Below are positions 44,938 through 57,518 of a stretch of DNA of 64,000 nucleotides, one piece after another. The DNA is taken from NCBI GenBank assembly GCA_964017235.1, contig OZ024935.1, positions 33,893,596-33,957,595 on the forward strand, given 5' to 3'. Numbering within the stretch: position 1 is the first letter of the stretch; each line of letters begins with the position of its first letter. A model generated the notes under the pieces. It did not search any database. It was not told where the DNA came from and saw only the letters and a program-made list of their open reading frames with translations. Origin of the DNA: Sabellastarte sp. h YS-2021 (lineage: Eukaryota > Annelida > Polychaeta > Sabellida > Sabellidae). The translations under genes and the position numbers were made by a program.

Positions 44938-46410
44938 ATGCCAAGGGGCAGAAGGAGAGAGATTGAAGTACCAACTGGAGACACTCAACCACAGTTTGAG
45001 TTAGGAGATACAGCAGCGGATATAGAGCGGAGGAGGGAGAGAGAGGAGAGGGATGAGACAGAGAGGATTGAACAGGAGGAGAGGGACAGAGAGAGGATGG
45101 ACAGAGAGAGGGAAGAGAGCCCGGACAGAGGAGAGAAGAGAATGTGAACTGACACGGATACTGATGTAGAATCAACTCAATCCAGACAGAAGAAGGGCCA
45201 GATGAAGTCCATTTTCCTGAGTGATTCAGACAAAGAAGCTATAGTGGAGTTCGTTAAACAGCATGAGGAACTGTATGACAAGACCAACGACAGTTTCAAA
45301 GACAAGCAGAAGAAAGAAAGAATTTGGGAGCAGCTAACAGCTACCAGAAACGTGCCTGTCAAGACTGTGAAGAAGTGGTTCGATACTCAATGTACCAGAT
45401 ATGGCAAGCTCACTCAGACAAAGTCAGGGCAAGGAGCTGAGAAGAGCACAGAATGACAGACCTGGCTAAAGGACAGTTTCAGTTTTCTACGAGGTCACAT
45501 CAGAAGGAAGGGAGTTTTCAAGTCTTCTGCATTCAAGTCACCCCAGAGGCCTTCTGCAGCCGCAGCATCAGCTTCAGTTCCAGATACATCCAAGTACACA
45601 GAATCTGAGATGGAAATCACCATTGCATCAGATGTTACTCATCAGCCTTCGATCACCAGTCCCAAGCGACGACAGCCTCCAGTCGTGACTATCACCACAT
45701 CTGCAGATCCAGTCTTAGATCAGTTCCAGCAGATGAGGTCGATGATTTCCACATATCTGGGTGCACGTCAGGACCCCACTTCAAGTCCTCGACAGTCGTT
45801 CTACAACTATCTCCACTCTGAGATTGAACATCTTGAAGAAAGGGACTTTTTAATGAAACATTGAAGCTTCTCAGTGAAATACGGTACAAGGCCAAAGAAC
45901 GCAAGAGACAGGTCACCAAAAGTCAAGAGGTCACCACATATCAACTTCCACAAGCATCACAGTCCATAGCAGGAATACGTACTCACCATCCCAGAAACTC
46001 AACCAGTCTCCATTCCAGTTGTGCAGCCTCAACAGACTACCACAGGACAGCCTGTTACAGTGATTGCGAAAGTACAACAACCATCGGGGCCTTCATCATC
46101 GTCAGCACAGCCTACTTCTTACGTAGTTCTGGATGACCAACAGCCTGGGACTTCCAGACAGATGATTTTGAACCCACCTTCAGTTGCACCTTCACAACAG
46201 GAGGAGAGTCAACACAACACTTCTGGATTATCCAGTCTCTTCTCAGCTATTCCCAGTGTGCTTACGTATCAACAGATGGACACACCACAGCCATTTTCAC
46301 CCTCTCAACTTCAACCAGCACCGTCACCAGTGCCATATACCACTCATCAAGAACATTCAAGACCTCCCAGCCAGTCCAGCCAGCAGAGTCAGCCCAAATC
46401 AGTGGAATAG
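44938..46410 (+). pseudogene. Harbinger Myb/SANT-like DNA-binding protein, broken
   Basis: One frame begins MPRGRRREIEVPTGD with an Arg/Glu-rich stretch, then a MADF/Myb-SANT-like domain (about 45202-45430: FVKQHEELYDKTNDSF, KERIWEQL, VPVKTVKKWFDTQ), then a Ser/Pro-rich tail. In-frame TGA codons at 45145-45147 and 45454-45456 interrupt it, and shifts near 45860 and 45990-46020 move the C-terminal part to other frames before the final stop at 46408-46410. In working Harbinger elements this protein takes the nuclease to the nucleus and to the element's ends. CGA-to-TGA decay would explain both stops; that is inference. Confidence 0.75.
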
Positions 46411-47471
46411 CCCGCACAAGTTGCACCAAACCTGGTCCTTTTAAGGTCACCCGAATTGTCCAAAAACAATTATTAAGCTACATGTTTGTGCCCAAAAACA
46501 GAAAAAAGCACACCGTCCAACACTTACACCTCCCCGCAGTACAAAAAAAAATTATGTGAATGAATGTGTGAATGTTAAACAAATATAAATAAACTTCCAA
46601 CACAAAACACCCCAAAAAATTCCCCTTAAAAGAATAATCCCCTAAGAAATCAAGGTGAAACCACCACCACCCAAACAAAACAAAAGTAAAAAAAAACTCC
46701 CCCACCCCCAAAAACAAAGATGTGGACTCAAACCCACATCCCTTATAAACCAAGATGTGGACTCAAACCCACGTCCCTCAAACACCAAGAACTAGTCTCA
46801 AACCCACGTCCCTGTCTCTCAAAACCCCACTCTAAATAAAAAGCCACACCCACTCTGACACACCAACAAACCTGTAACAAAATTTACAAAAATGTGAGGG
46901 GCAATGGATTGATAAACTGAAAAAAAATATATTTAAGAAGGACTGAAAAGCTTGTATAATTTTTTTTTGCACATTTCCTAGCATTTTTTTTTAATTCTTG
47001 TGAATTCTCTGCTGGAAATATTTCCAGGTATTTTTTTGGAAACTGTTTTTTAATACCACTTTGTAAATAATTTTTTCAGAGAATAAAGCCAGGTCTTGTT
47101 GGGGTGGGATGGCAACTTTGTTAAGTGAGGACCTGGGTTTGAATCTGTAAGTGATATAATTTACATTTTTCAAGTGAGTGTGGGATGGATTGGTATTTGT
47201 GATGGGGAATATTTTAGGTGAAATTGAATTTGAATTAAATAGTTAGAAAGTTGGGGTTATTTTTGGGGAGACAACACTTTGCTAACTAAAAGTTCTTGGA
47301 TTATTTGGGTAGTCCTGAAAAGGACTGATATATGACAGTATGTTCTCCCCTCAGTCTTCTTAAATGCTGTACTACTGCCCAGCCAGCACCCCCACGTGAT
47401 TGAAGTAGTTTTTCAGTAGGTCATTGATGTTTTGCCTCCCTCGATGGGTTTCTGAAGGTACGATTCTGTCC
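46411..47471. other. Harbinger interior between the two genes
   Basis: AC-rich then AT-rich spacer. It holds about three ~34-bp repeats containing ctcaaacccacgtccc (46720-46815). Confidence 0.5.
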
Positions 47472-48660
47472 CTATTCTCCCTGGTCCGCCTGTGGTGGTT
47501 GTATGTCGTCAGCTGGAGTGGGTGATCTGTCTGCTCCCCCCTGATGGCTTCTCAACATGTTATGTAGTACCACACATGTTAACACAATGTCTCTCACAAC
47601 TTTTGGCCTCTGCTCCATGGTGGTCAACAGCACCCTGAATTGCTTGACAAGTATACCAAATGAGTTCTCAACCACCCTTCTCCCCCTGGATATCCTGTAG
47701 TTGGCTATTCTCTCTTCTCTGGTCAGTTGGCATCTACTGTAAGGCTTGACCAGCTAAGGCATCAGGGCAAAGGCGTCATCTCCCAGCAGGAAGTAGTGTA
47801 GATCTGGCCCCCCCAGGTCCAAGTGGTTCAGGTGGTGGTAGTCCCAAGGTTCCATTTTCAATTTTTCTTTTCAATTTGCAGCGGTTGAAAATCTGTGCAT
47901 CAGATGATGACCCACTGATCCCCACGTTGACCCATAGGAACTTGTAATCTGCATCAACTAAAACCAAAAGTACCAGGGAGAAGTAGTCCTTGTAGTTGAA
48001 ATATTCAGTGCCTGACTTCTTGGGTTTCTTGATAGCAATGTGTTTTCCATCTAATGCACTGACTGCATGGGGGACATTCCATCTGTTTCTAAATCTTTCT
48101 TCAATTTTCTTCCAGTCTTCAGGATCAGTGGGGCACACCAGATATTCTTGTTGAAATTCCTTCAAAATGGCTTTGCAGACCTGGGGATAAACTTGCAGAT
48201 GGTCGATCTTCCAACCCTCCAGTGGTATTGCAGTGAGACGTAGCTTTCCCCTGTGGATCAAAGTGTCTCAAAGTAACTACCAGTTTCAGGCTGACTTCCA
48301 GTGGCTTCCTGAAGTTGGTGAATTACTTCCTGAGGTGGGGGTGATTCTTTCTTCAATCAAATAAAAAATGCTGGCTCCATCCTGATGAAATTTCTGTAGC
48401 CTGGTATGTCAGTAGTGATTAGCTTGTCCAAGAGTGTTCCGTAGCAACCTCTCTCCTCTCTCTGCAGTATCCAGGGCCCATGGATTCTGTGGCTTCCTTC
48501 TCCTTCTGGGTGGTGGGGGTGGGGGTGATGGTGATGCTGGCTGGCTAGGTGCTGGGTTCTGCTGTCTTCAAAATATCAAGTACAATAAAAAATTAAACTC
48601 AATAAAAACCAAAAAGACCTTCAAGTGATCTATCAGTTGCTCTTGAAGAGTTCCTGTCAT
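47472..48660 (-). pseudogene. Harbinger transposase/nuclease (HARBI1-like, DDE_Tnp_4), copy 1
   Basis: A likely start MTGTLQEQLI at 48660 is followed by a ~55-bp intron (48618-48563) and a Pro/Arg-rich stretch. The middle frame (48261-47776) has the first catalytic Asp in SALDGKHIAIKKP and the second in GISGSSSDAQIF. A run of seven C at 47808-47814 shifts the frame. The last part (47775-47472) has the Glu region [10 protein letters not shown], with a stop just before it, and [14 protein letters not shown] further stop (near 48370) and a shift near 48245 break the N-terminal half. Dead as it stands, but all three catalytic positions can be seen. Confidence 0.85.
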
Positions 48661-49071
48661 CTTTGAAGTGTGAAATGAATGGCATATCACAGGAGAGGGG
48701 GGTTATATAGTGTGATATGGATCACGAATCTGGATCCCGACCCACAAAAACAATCAGTCCTGTCGGGAAGGGTCGGAAACATACTCCAGGCCTGTCTGTT
48801 TGTCTTTATGGCTTGCTGTTTGTGATCCAGGTTGTCTTTTAGGGGTTTACGGCTTGTCGTAGAGGTTCTATGACAGGCCGTGTAAAAAACGTCCCCAACC
48901 CTACGGCTTGTCGGGATGGTCATTACAACCTGTCTGTAACTTTACCGTCCTGTCGGGGATTTCATAACCGACCTACCATTTTCCCATGCTTTTTCTCCCG
49001 ACTCTACGACTTTTGCGAACAACCCTAGGGTCATAGGGTCGGTTACAGGGTCGGTTCCAGTGGAAACACTG

Positions 49072-49689
49072 TATAAAATAAAAAAGATAAATTCAAACTT
49101 ATTCATCAAAACTTAATAATTTTAATTTGTTTCTCAAATGCTCCCATGCTCAAAGAACTAGTTTTCAGTTTGCAAGTTTATACTGAAAACTTCTCTATAC
49201 AGAAAACCTAAGCTATAACATTTTATCACATAGCAGTGAGGTCATGGGGGTTCCTGGTTTTTCTTATAAGTACCATGCTACACAGAACATTAGGACTGTC
49301 ACTAAAAGTAATTAGATAACACAGCAGGGGTGGAGGTGGGACTTTACCTTGTTCAATTGCATGCATGGTATTTACTTCTTAAAGCCGGTTTTTGTGGTCA
49401 GAACTGACAACTAATTAAGGTGGGGAGTAATGGGTGGAGTTCTACAAATGTGGCTATTGTGGGGTTTTTTCAGTTTATATGACAAACTTGTATGAGACAC
49501 AAGCATCTGAACTGATCATTGTGGCTTTGCTACATGATTATAGCTTCTTTTCAATTACAGTATAATTATAGTCAACCTAATAAAACATTTAAAAGAAAGT
49601 CATTGGATACAATACTGAAGATATAAATAATGTCACAATTGTTTAGGAAAATAAGGGTAATGTCCAGAGTGTGAAGGGACATTAATGGA
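49072..49689. other. Spacer, no recognised feature
   Basis: AT-rich sequence between Harbinger copy 1 and the Penelope-like remnant. Nothing recognised. Confidence 0.35.
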
Positions 49690-50370
49690 ACATTTTATTA
49701 AATAAATTGATTAATGCCTGTTGGATGTAATAGCCTTAATATTCCACATCCACCATTTCTCTCTCATCTTTCTATGTTCAGATTTGGGAGTGTTATACTT
49801 GAGGGAACACTATTCCAGCAGAGAAAATTTGCATGTCCCTAACTGAATAACCCTTCTCAGTAAAGTGTTCAGAGACTGGGGTAATTCTGGTTTCCTTGGG
49901 TTTGGAGACTGACAGTTTGTGTTCATAAATTCTTTTTCTGAAAGGTCTCCCTGTCTCTCCCACATAGTATTTAGCAGACTTTTTTACAAGTGATTAAGTA
50001 AATAATGTCACTTAACTCACAGGTTATGTGTTTGGGCACTTTTGCGATTTTGGTAATTTTGTGTGTGATTTTGCACTGTACTTCACTGACCTTTTTGATT
50101 AGGGAGCAGTAAGTGCATTTACCGAGCCTGGTGCATATTGTGGGTATGATGATTGATTTTAATGGTGTCATCAGAGTCTTTCAGGAGGAAAGGGAGTGTC
50201 TGATCCTTGTGCCTCCAAGTTGTCTGACTGTAAGTCTACTTTGGAGAAGGCAGTAAGCAAGGTACTGTGACTCACGCTTTCTGAGGCCACACTCATGTTG
50301 AACAAAAAGTGACTTTACACTGTGACACTTTTCACAATTCTGAAATTCATTTTTCTGTTTGTTCAACATG
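49690..50370 (-). pseudogene. Penelope-like element remnant: GIY-YIG endonuclease region
   Basis: On the minus strand, 50171 down to 49977 reads a Cys-rich linker (PTICTRLGKCTYC) then SDIIYLITCKK. After a one-base shift at a run of A near 49983, the frame continues YYVGETGRPFRKRIYEHKLS (about 49975-49916) and IFSAGIVFPQV. IIYLITC..YYVGETGR is the GIY-YIG nuclease core found at the C-terminus of Penelope-like retroelements. The RT domain is not present; the upstream frame 50369-50181 is probably the linker. Truncated and frameshifted. Confidence 0.75.
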
Positions 50371-50380
50371 AGTGTGGCCT
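50283..50380. repeat. Inverted repeat flanking a recurring 55-bp segment
   Basis: gaggccacactcatgttgaac (50283-50303) and its inverse (50360-50380) enclose a segment (agtgactttacactgtgaca ...) that recurs without the arms at about 52048-52100. Confidence 0.7.
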
Positions 50381-50806
50381 CATATGATCTAATAAGTGTA
50401 ATTGTGCATAGTAATATGATATCACAAACATAGTAACCAATTCACTTTTGCCATAGAGTCACTGAGAGAGTGCACCAATTGCACAAGTTAGAACTCTAAT
50501 TACTATCTCACTACAATATAACCACTCACAGTGGGTAGTGATATAGTGATGACTAAGCCGAATTTGAGCACCCCCAAAGAACCCACCAGCCAAATTGGAT
50601 TGCTCAAAATTCAACCTAGTGCATCTAAAGCCAATCAAACTAGGTTCCCTTATTACGAGGATGAAAATCAACAAATGATTTCAATGTGTGCAAAGAAGCC
50701 TACAAGGCCATCACTGATGATTCCACAGAAGATCAGAGCACAACTCAAGGTTCCCAAACTTGACCAACCAGGAACTTCAAGTCTAGTTTAAATTAATATA
50801 CAGTCC

Positions 50807-51076
50807 ATTAATTTGGGGTTTTATGTCGCTTTCAACACTGTACAGGTCATATCACGACGGGTAGTTGGAAGGGCAGAGGAAACCAGTACATATAGTTCGC
50901 TAGGGTTCTGTACTGTAAACTGCCGACCAACGGCAAGCAACTACCAGCTTTCCCACTTACGGCCATGACGGGGATCGAACCCCGGCCGCAGAGGTGGGAG
51001 GCGAGAGTGTTACCACTCTGCCACCGTGGCCCCTCAAATATACAGAGTGTTACCACTCTGCCACCGTGGCCCCTCA
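50807..51076 (-). mobile_element. tRNA-derived SINE, copy 6, with duplicated head
   Basis: An intact copy with a tRNA-like head including gggatcgaacccc (B box, inverted). The outer target duplication aatatacagtcc is at 50795-50806 and 51077-51088. The first 41 bp of the head (gagtgttaccactctgccac ...) are repeated in tandem (51004 and 51045). Confidence 0.92.
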
Positions 51077-51088
51077 AATATACAGTCC

Positions 51089-52330
51089 AAAAATAGACTC
51101 TAAATTAATTAAATGACGCCTGAGTTCAACATTACTTGAGAAACTAAATAAATTAAAATTTATAATAGTCATAACTTGTGAAATCAAACAACATTTCATT
51201 GTATTGATTAGTTATTCTTATTAAACACACACACCTTAAGTAATAGATTATAAATTTATTTATTAATTATGATCCCATATACATAATATGTGAAGAATAT
51301 ATTAAAATCTATGAATGTAATCATGTGGTTTTACTATCTTTGTGTTTTCATAATAACTAATCAAGTGTGGTTACACACACAAACTAGCTGAGCTATTAAA
51401 CAAGCCATTGGGTTCTAATAACCAAATCAGAACCCCCACTTGTTTGATTCCCTTGGCCAAACTCTAATCATAAAATGCAACATGTCACCCCATCACCAGC
51501 ATTATAACCACCACCCACGTGGTTAGTGCTGAGTAAGATGAAAATAAGAAAGATCCTACTCCTGATGAAACTGGCATATTGAACTTCTTGAGTCTATCCC
51601 ACACACCAATCTGTAAAAAGTGTAAATAACACTAAGATTAACATGTGTGGGTACACAATGAGACATCTAGTAACCGGAAGTAAAAATATTCTTATTCGAA
51701 TATAAGTATTTCAAGCATTTAAAAATATTCTTATTCCAATATAAGTATTTCAAGCATTTAAAAATATTAGAAATATAAATTTTCTAAAGGATCCCTCCAT
51801 TAATTATTATACAGCACTCAATAACACTTTTCAGCACTTACACACCTTGCACCACATAAAGGTGCAAAAAGTGCACCTAGCACTGGTGCAAACTGGCGGT
51901 GCAATTGCACTTTCCAAAAAGTACCTTAGGGGGTAGGGTTACACACACTCTCCAGCCTCTGATGAGACAGATTACTTACACTGTCGAAATACAGTAGTGA
52001 CTAGTTATCACATACAGTATCAGGCAAATTGCACATTTAAAGGCAATCAAAAGTGACTTTACACTGTGACACTTTACACACTTCTGAAATTTATTTTTCT
52101 GTAATGTCACAATTATTTGTTTTTACAAAGAAAAAGAATAAATTTATTTTAAAATTTCACAAAAAGAATTTCAATGGAAGACATTGAGTAATACAAGTCC
52201 TATTAATGACATAAAAATGGATATCTAGTTGGAAAATACGGTTTTACATATCTTGAGCAGTTATATTTGAAAGCTAATGCAAAAGTATGTGTCATTACAA
52301 TGTTATCAGGTCCTATTAATGACATAAAAA
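51089..52330. other. Intergenic, no gene recognised
   Basis: AT-rich. Two ~50-bp copies of aaaatattcttattc.aatat occur at 51685-51770. A cluster of gtgca/tgcac words lies at 51855-51925. Confidence 0.4.
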
Positions 52331-52334
52331 CATC

Positions 52335-52508
52335 AACATGATTTCACTTGTTGGATCCAACTAAAAACGGTTTGCAAAATCTACACGTATTTCAACCAGA
52401 TTACACCCATTGAATTCAACCTGATTTCAACATTTGTTTCAACATGATTTCATTGGTTGGATCCAAAAACAGTTTGCAAAATCTACACGTATTTCAACCA
52501 GATTTGAA
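52335..52508. repeat. 107-bp tandem duplication
   Basis: A segment containing ttggatccaa and tttgcaaaatctacacgtat is present twice, starting about 52335 and 52442. Confidence 0.8.
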
Positions 52509-53943
52509 AGTTGTGTGCCTGCTTGTACAGCCTTAAATCAATCAGGGTTAAGAGTCAAAGGTTAAAACTGGATTTTAAAAGAGAGTTTAGTATAAGGGGA
52601 CGCCCTCACTAAAAGTAGCATGATATCATGACCTGGGTTTGAACCCAACACGACAGGTGTGAGATAGAAGTGACCAAAACTCAAACTTGTTCACCAATCA
52701 GTGACTGATGCCTAGAAAACAGGATTAAGGGGTGACAACAGAATCTATGTTCAAGTATAATTTTTTTCTGATGGCCCTATTACTCTTCCATAATTATGGA
52801 AGGTCTTTGGAATAAAAAGTCTATGGGTATGTGTATAGGTATGTGGCTCCCGACATCTGATGCCAACTTATAAATCAGAAATACAAATCTAGTGTTCACA
52901 CACAAAATTACATGTCCTCATAATAAAAAAAAAAACATTGCAAGAAATTTTTAATTTGTCAGAATATGTATATATTTATGTACACCACAGTTCCTGTAAT
53001 CTATTATTAAAACAAAAAGAGTAAATCCCATTCCCTTATTTTTCTACTGTTTCATAAACCAACAAATGGAGCATCAAACAGTAAACACAGGCCCAGTATA
53101 TATGGATAGTTGTTGAAATTAGTTGGCTTGATGTTTTTCCTTTCAGTTAAAACCAGGTTAACCAAATATTAGAATTAGTTTTATATCAATGATGATTAAA
53201 ATAGTAAACTGAGCATAAAATAAGCACGCATGAGTTACAATTCTTGATCTTAAAGCCAATAAATTACCATTTGATATAACCATGTGTGCACTGCAAATTG
53301 CAGTATGACACATGTAAACATGAATGAAAAGAACTGAAAATTTTAAGTTGTAAATCACATTTCGGATTCCCAGGGATACACACATGTCTTCAAACACTAA
53401 GTGTTATTTTTGATTAAAATAATATGACCAAATAATAAGCAATGTGCAACATTATTTTGTATTAAAAATCTAAAATTTAACCATGAGAAACTGACTTCTC
53501 ACTGATTATCCATCTATTTTGTGTGAGCATCAAATGATTGTAGTACAGTTAAACAGTTATAAAACAACTGTTGAAAACAATCAAAAAGGAAAGACTTTTA
53601 TGGCTGTGCTGAACAGAGATGCACTTCAGTGTGTATACCAGCAAGTGTGTGAGTATTTAATTGTTGGGGTGAAGGATAATAGCTCACATATGGAAACAGT
53701 TTTGACACAGCTAAAAACAAACTCACTTCTGGACTGCACCCAGCACTGTTTATGACAGGATAAACAGTATTGAAAAGATGCACTTTAATTCTGTTGGTAA
53801 ATCTTGGCACCTGACCAGCAAAGCTAGAGGGGTCTCTGACACACAAGTCTTTACTTCCAGTGAGAGTGTAAAATCCAGATTGTTATATAATGCACTCATT
53901 CATTGTCTCAAAAACCCAAAGTAAATACTTGTGAGTAAGTCTA
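52509..53943. other. Intergenic, no gene recognised
   Basis: AT-rich sequence. Open frames (for example 53158-53397 on the minus strand and 53519-53755 on the plus) show no domain or splice context and are treated as chance. Confidence 0.35.
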
Positions 53944-54479
53944 TGGGTTAGCATGAAATGGATAAATTTTTCATGTTTTTTTGGTGCTGTGTTAAAACTA
54001 ACTAACGTGGAAATATGATATTTGACAGTCATGTCAAAGAAATAATATAGCAGTAATATTACATAAGTAATCTATATCACTTTCTTATTTCAACTATAAT
54101 TTCACAAAAAGTTTGAAAAAAATATTTGCACAAAATGTTCGTGAAATTGGTCGATTTGTTAGTTTTTTTTAATATTTCATAGAAGTTGATGAGAAAAAAA
54201 TGTTGATGAATAATAAATCTGTTTTGTTAATATGTCACGGTGTCATTTCAGCTAGGCTATTTCCCCCAACTGAGTAGTGCAAAAATTTCAACATACACAT
54301 TTAAATTATGTAATTTAATAGAATTTAAGCAATGACAATTGTTACTTTGCAATATTTCTTTGTGTTGTGAAACATTTCTGAAAGCTTTATGTTCCAGTTA
54401 TACATTTATAAAAAATTTTATGAGATTTCTGAAAAATTGACCCACTTTATGAACTGACCAACTTCATGCTAACCCATGT
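53944..54479. mobile_element. Possible MITE with ATGGGTTAGCATGAA ends
   Basis: atgggttagcatgaaatgg at 53944 is inverted as acttcatgctaacccat ending at 54479, with a weaker match continuing inward. No coding capacity. Confidence 0.45.
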
Positions 54480-56083
54480 AGAGGCTACAGGTCCGTTATA
54501 ACCTAGTAATAAATGATTTGCAAAACAAATTCCCAATGGTTTTTCATGAATAAGCTGTGGAACATAAAAAAGCCAACATGATTATTCTTGTGCCATTTTA
54601 TTTAATAGTAAGGTTACAAAATTTCTGTAAGTACAAGTCTGTGCAAAATGTATTTTTTTCTTTTCCAAAGTCATAATTGAAAGAACACCATGGTGCATTA
54701 AGGAACTCATCCTTCATTACTTCTATGTAGCGCTGTACCTTACAATAATCAAAAACTCTAGACCCTTTGGGAATATTACAATAATGCCCAGTTTCAACAT
54801 CTTACACACAGTTTCAACATATGAACTTACAAAAAACATGTTGTCACCTTTTAATATGCACTATAATGCTACCCTGCATAAGTTGGCCGCCTACTACACT
54901 CTGAAATCATGTATTATTGTTAATCTTATTATATGCAACAGTTTTCATTGGTGTACAATAACCTATTTGTCTTTCTGGAGCCTGTAGATGAGCAGCGGCT
55001 AGCTTATGCCTGTGGCCTATTTATAAAGGATAGCAGTAGATAGGTTTGGTCATCTGTGGTGTTTCCGTGTCATTGGAGTTTTCATGCATGGTATTTTTCG
55101 TGGGTTTGCACATAAATTATACTGTAATAATTCTTTCTATTAAAAGTTGATGTTTTCATGAACAATGTAGCTGAAAATCAATTTTACAGAGGACTGCTTG
55201 TTGATACATTGATTTCACATAAAAACGTATGCTTATAGACTTAACTTAGCTGGTCGTATGTATTTCTAGTGATACTACAAATGTCCACTTCACTAAGTTG
55301 CCAAAATTTGATACATTTTGTATAGGATGTGGTAAACACAAGATATCTGCTACAGTCGCCAAAAACTGCAACTAGTCTCTTGACCTAACCCTAGCAAATC
55401 TTCACAGAATTTGGTGGTGTACATCGCATCTCATATAAAAGTTGCGAGACATTTTCCATGGATTCTATTTTTTCTGAAAATTTGGAGCAATTGAGTGACT
55501 GTTAGGTTCTCGACATCTGTTCCTGGAGATACTATAAGAAAATCACATGGACTTCTATGATATGATATTTCCTCATTAATGTTTATGAGTTGGGTAGGAA
55601 ATTCTGAAGTATACCGATACATGATCTTCAAGCAGCTTTTTTGTCCCCCGATCACAGATTCTGTGATCTATGTTTTCATTAATATTAATGAGTTTGGTGC
55701 TCAAGAATATGTTCTTTTAGCAGCCTTTTTAATACACAAGAATTCAGTAGAATTGTACCATATCACCGGCTATGGTTAAAGACTGAAAATGATGAAATTA
55801 AAAAGAACAAAAATTATACTGGACAGACATAAATAGTTGACTGAATGTCAGTATTTTTGCAGATCCAGACCATCTTTGACAGGTCCTGTCTGGTCTTCCT
55901 CCTCTCCTAATGGATGAAAGAAGGAACCACTTATATTTCTCCATCGTTTTGTGGAACAGTAAATGAGGGAGATTACTGTCTAATTATGTAATGTCAAGTT
56001 ACTCTACAGGTCTTCTTCAAGACTTTTTATATCCACAACTTAGAAAGAGAAAAAAGTGTTGAAATGGAAACACTTGTAGCCAG
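54480..56083. other. Intergenic, no gene recognised
   Basis: AT-rich; nothing recognised on either strand. Confidence 0.35.
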
Positions 56084-57518
56084 GTATTGCCGAAAAGCTA
56101 ACCAGCTCCTATCCATGCAGGGTTTGGAATTATTTATAGTTCCAAGAAAAAAGAATAAAGTATTGCCATGCCATGGACAAACTTTTTGCCATGCCATGGA
56201 CAAACTTTTTGCCATTTTGTCAAAACACTGATCAGCTCCAATCCATGCTGGGTAATGGACAGGTATAACCCATTGAAATATTTATAAGTTCAAGAAACAA
56301 AAGAAAGTGTTGTCATGGCAATACCTAATGCCAGGTATTGTCAAAAAGCTAATCAGCTCCAATCCAAGTAGAGGTTTGCACTTCAAAGATGTTACCAAAA
56401 AGTTGCCAAAAAGCATAATCATTACTTTTCTAGTTCCCCTTGCAAGAAATATATCTTGAAATATATAATATTTGTTTAATCTTTGCATGCTTTGTATATA
56501 AAGAACCCACCAAATTAAAAGGGGAAACAACAGGAAAAAATGTTGCCATGGTAACAGCTGTTGGCAAATGTTGCCTAAATCCAAATCACAACTTCCTCTT
56601 GCAATAAAATGCATATTCTGAAATTTTGGAATAATGTGAAGCACCAACAAAATTACAAGACCAAGAAACAGAAAAAGTGTTAGATATTGCCAAGAAAACA
56701 ATCACATACAAGCTATCATGCCATTAAAACTTCACACAAAATGTATAATTACGTTACTACTGTTAGTGTAAGGTCACCTTAAAATATGGCACACTTTGAG
56801 GACCAGTTACATCCACATGCCAAATTTGAATTTCATCCATCAGCTATGTTTGAGATACTGTCTGGAAATGAAGTGTGACAACAACACTGAACGAAAATTT
56901 CCTCCATCATAGCGGCTAGTGACCAAAAACTATCGCAACCTTAAACTCAGAAGTTTTAAATGACATCAACAATTTATAATTACCTTACAAAAGACACCCA
57001 TTTTGGTCTAGATATGGGTACACGATGAATATCAATGAAAAGACTCAATTACCAGATAACATGTCTTCCAAACACAAATGAGATGGTTCCAACCTTAAAC
57101 TTCATGTTAGTTTGCAGCTATGAGGGAGTTCAAGGCAATCTTTTTACGCAGGTTCTGTTCAAGGTTTGTTACATCCGCAACTTTAACATGCCTAGAATTG
57201 CACAGTATTTGAAATACTCTTCAAAAATTGCCAAACCTCAAGTGAACATAATTTTGTTATTACTGGGAGTTTAAGGTCACTTCTAAGGCACTTATCTATG
57301 GCCAGTTACATATACATCCGAAATTTGAAGTTATTTTCAGTATACTCTATGGAAAAAAATGGTTAAACTGAACATAATTCTTTTCCACTAAAGGTTTAAG
57401 GTAACCTTAAAATAGGGCACACCTTAAAAACCAGCTACAACCACATTCCAAATCTAAATTAAATCCATCACCCCATTTTTGAGATACCGTCCTGAAACAA
57501 AGAAACTTAAACTTATTG
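56084..57518. repeat. Old degenerate tandem repeats
   Basis: Units of about 120-130 bp share aagct.a.cagctcc.atccatg (56102, 56233, 56354), and a 23-bp direct pair gccatgccatggacaaactt lies at 56166-56212. From 56760, segments with aaggtcaccttaaaata, ccagttacatccacat and gagatactgtc recur (56768, 57271, 57405) and continue after the Harbinger insertion at 59637. Confidence 0.6.

Larger units (their letters stand above)
44218..49071. mobile_element. PIF/Harbinger transposon, copy 1 (two-gene, broken)
   Basis: A perfect 14-bp TIR (cagtgtttccactg at 44218-44231, inverse at 49058-49071) bounds 4.85 kb. Within about 500 bp of the left end and 350 bp of the right end are many copies of a gcctgtcggtaac-like motif. 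A Myb/SANT-like gene lies on the + strand and a HARBI1-type nuclease on the - strand, the standard two-gene Harbinger layout. Both genes are interrupted. A 3-bp target duplication is not clear. Confidence 0.88.

Noticed and set aside
45692..45919. Minus-strand ORF opposite the Harbinger Myb-like gene
   Set aside because: Antisense shadow of a recognised coding frame.
46478..46753. Minus-strand ORF with Phe/Trp/Gly-rich sequence
   Set aside because: It comes from an AC-rich spacer inside Harbinger copy 1; no domain.
48434..48628. Gly-rich plus-strand ORF
   Set aside because: It is the shadow of the Pro-rich part of the Harbinger nuclease on the minus strand.
56282..56701. 139-residue minus-strand ORF
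   Set aside because: Hydrophobic by composition only; it lies in degenerate tandem repeats and has no domain or conserved neighbour.
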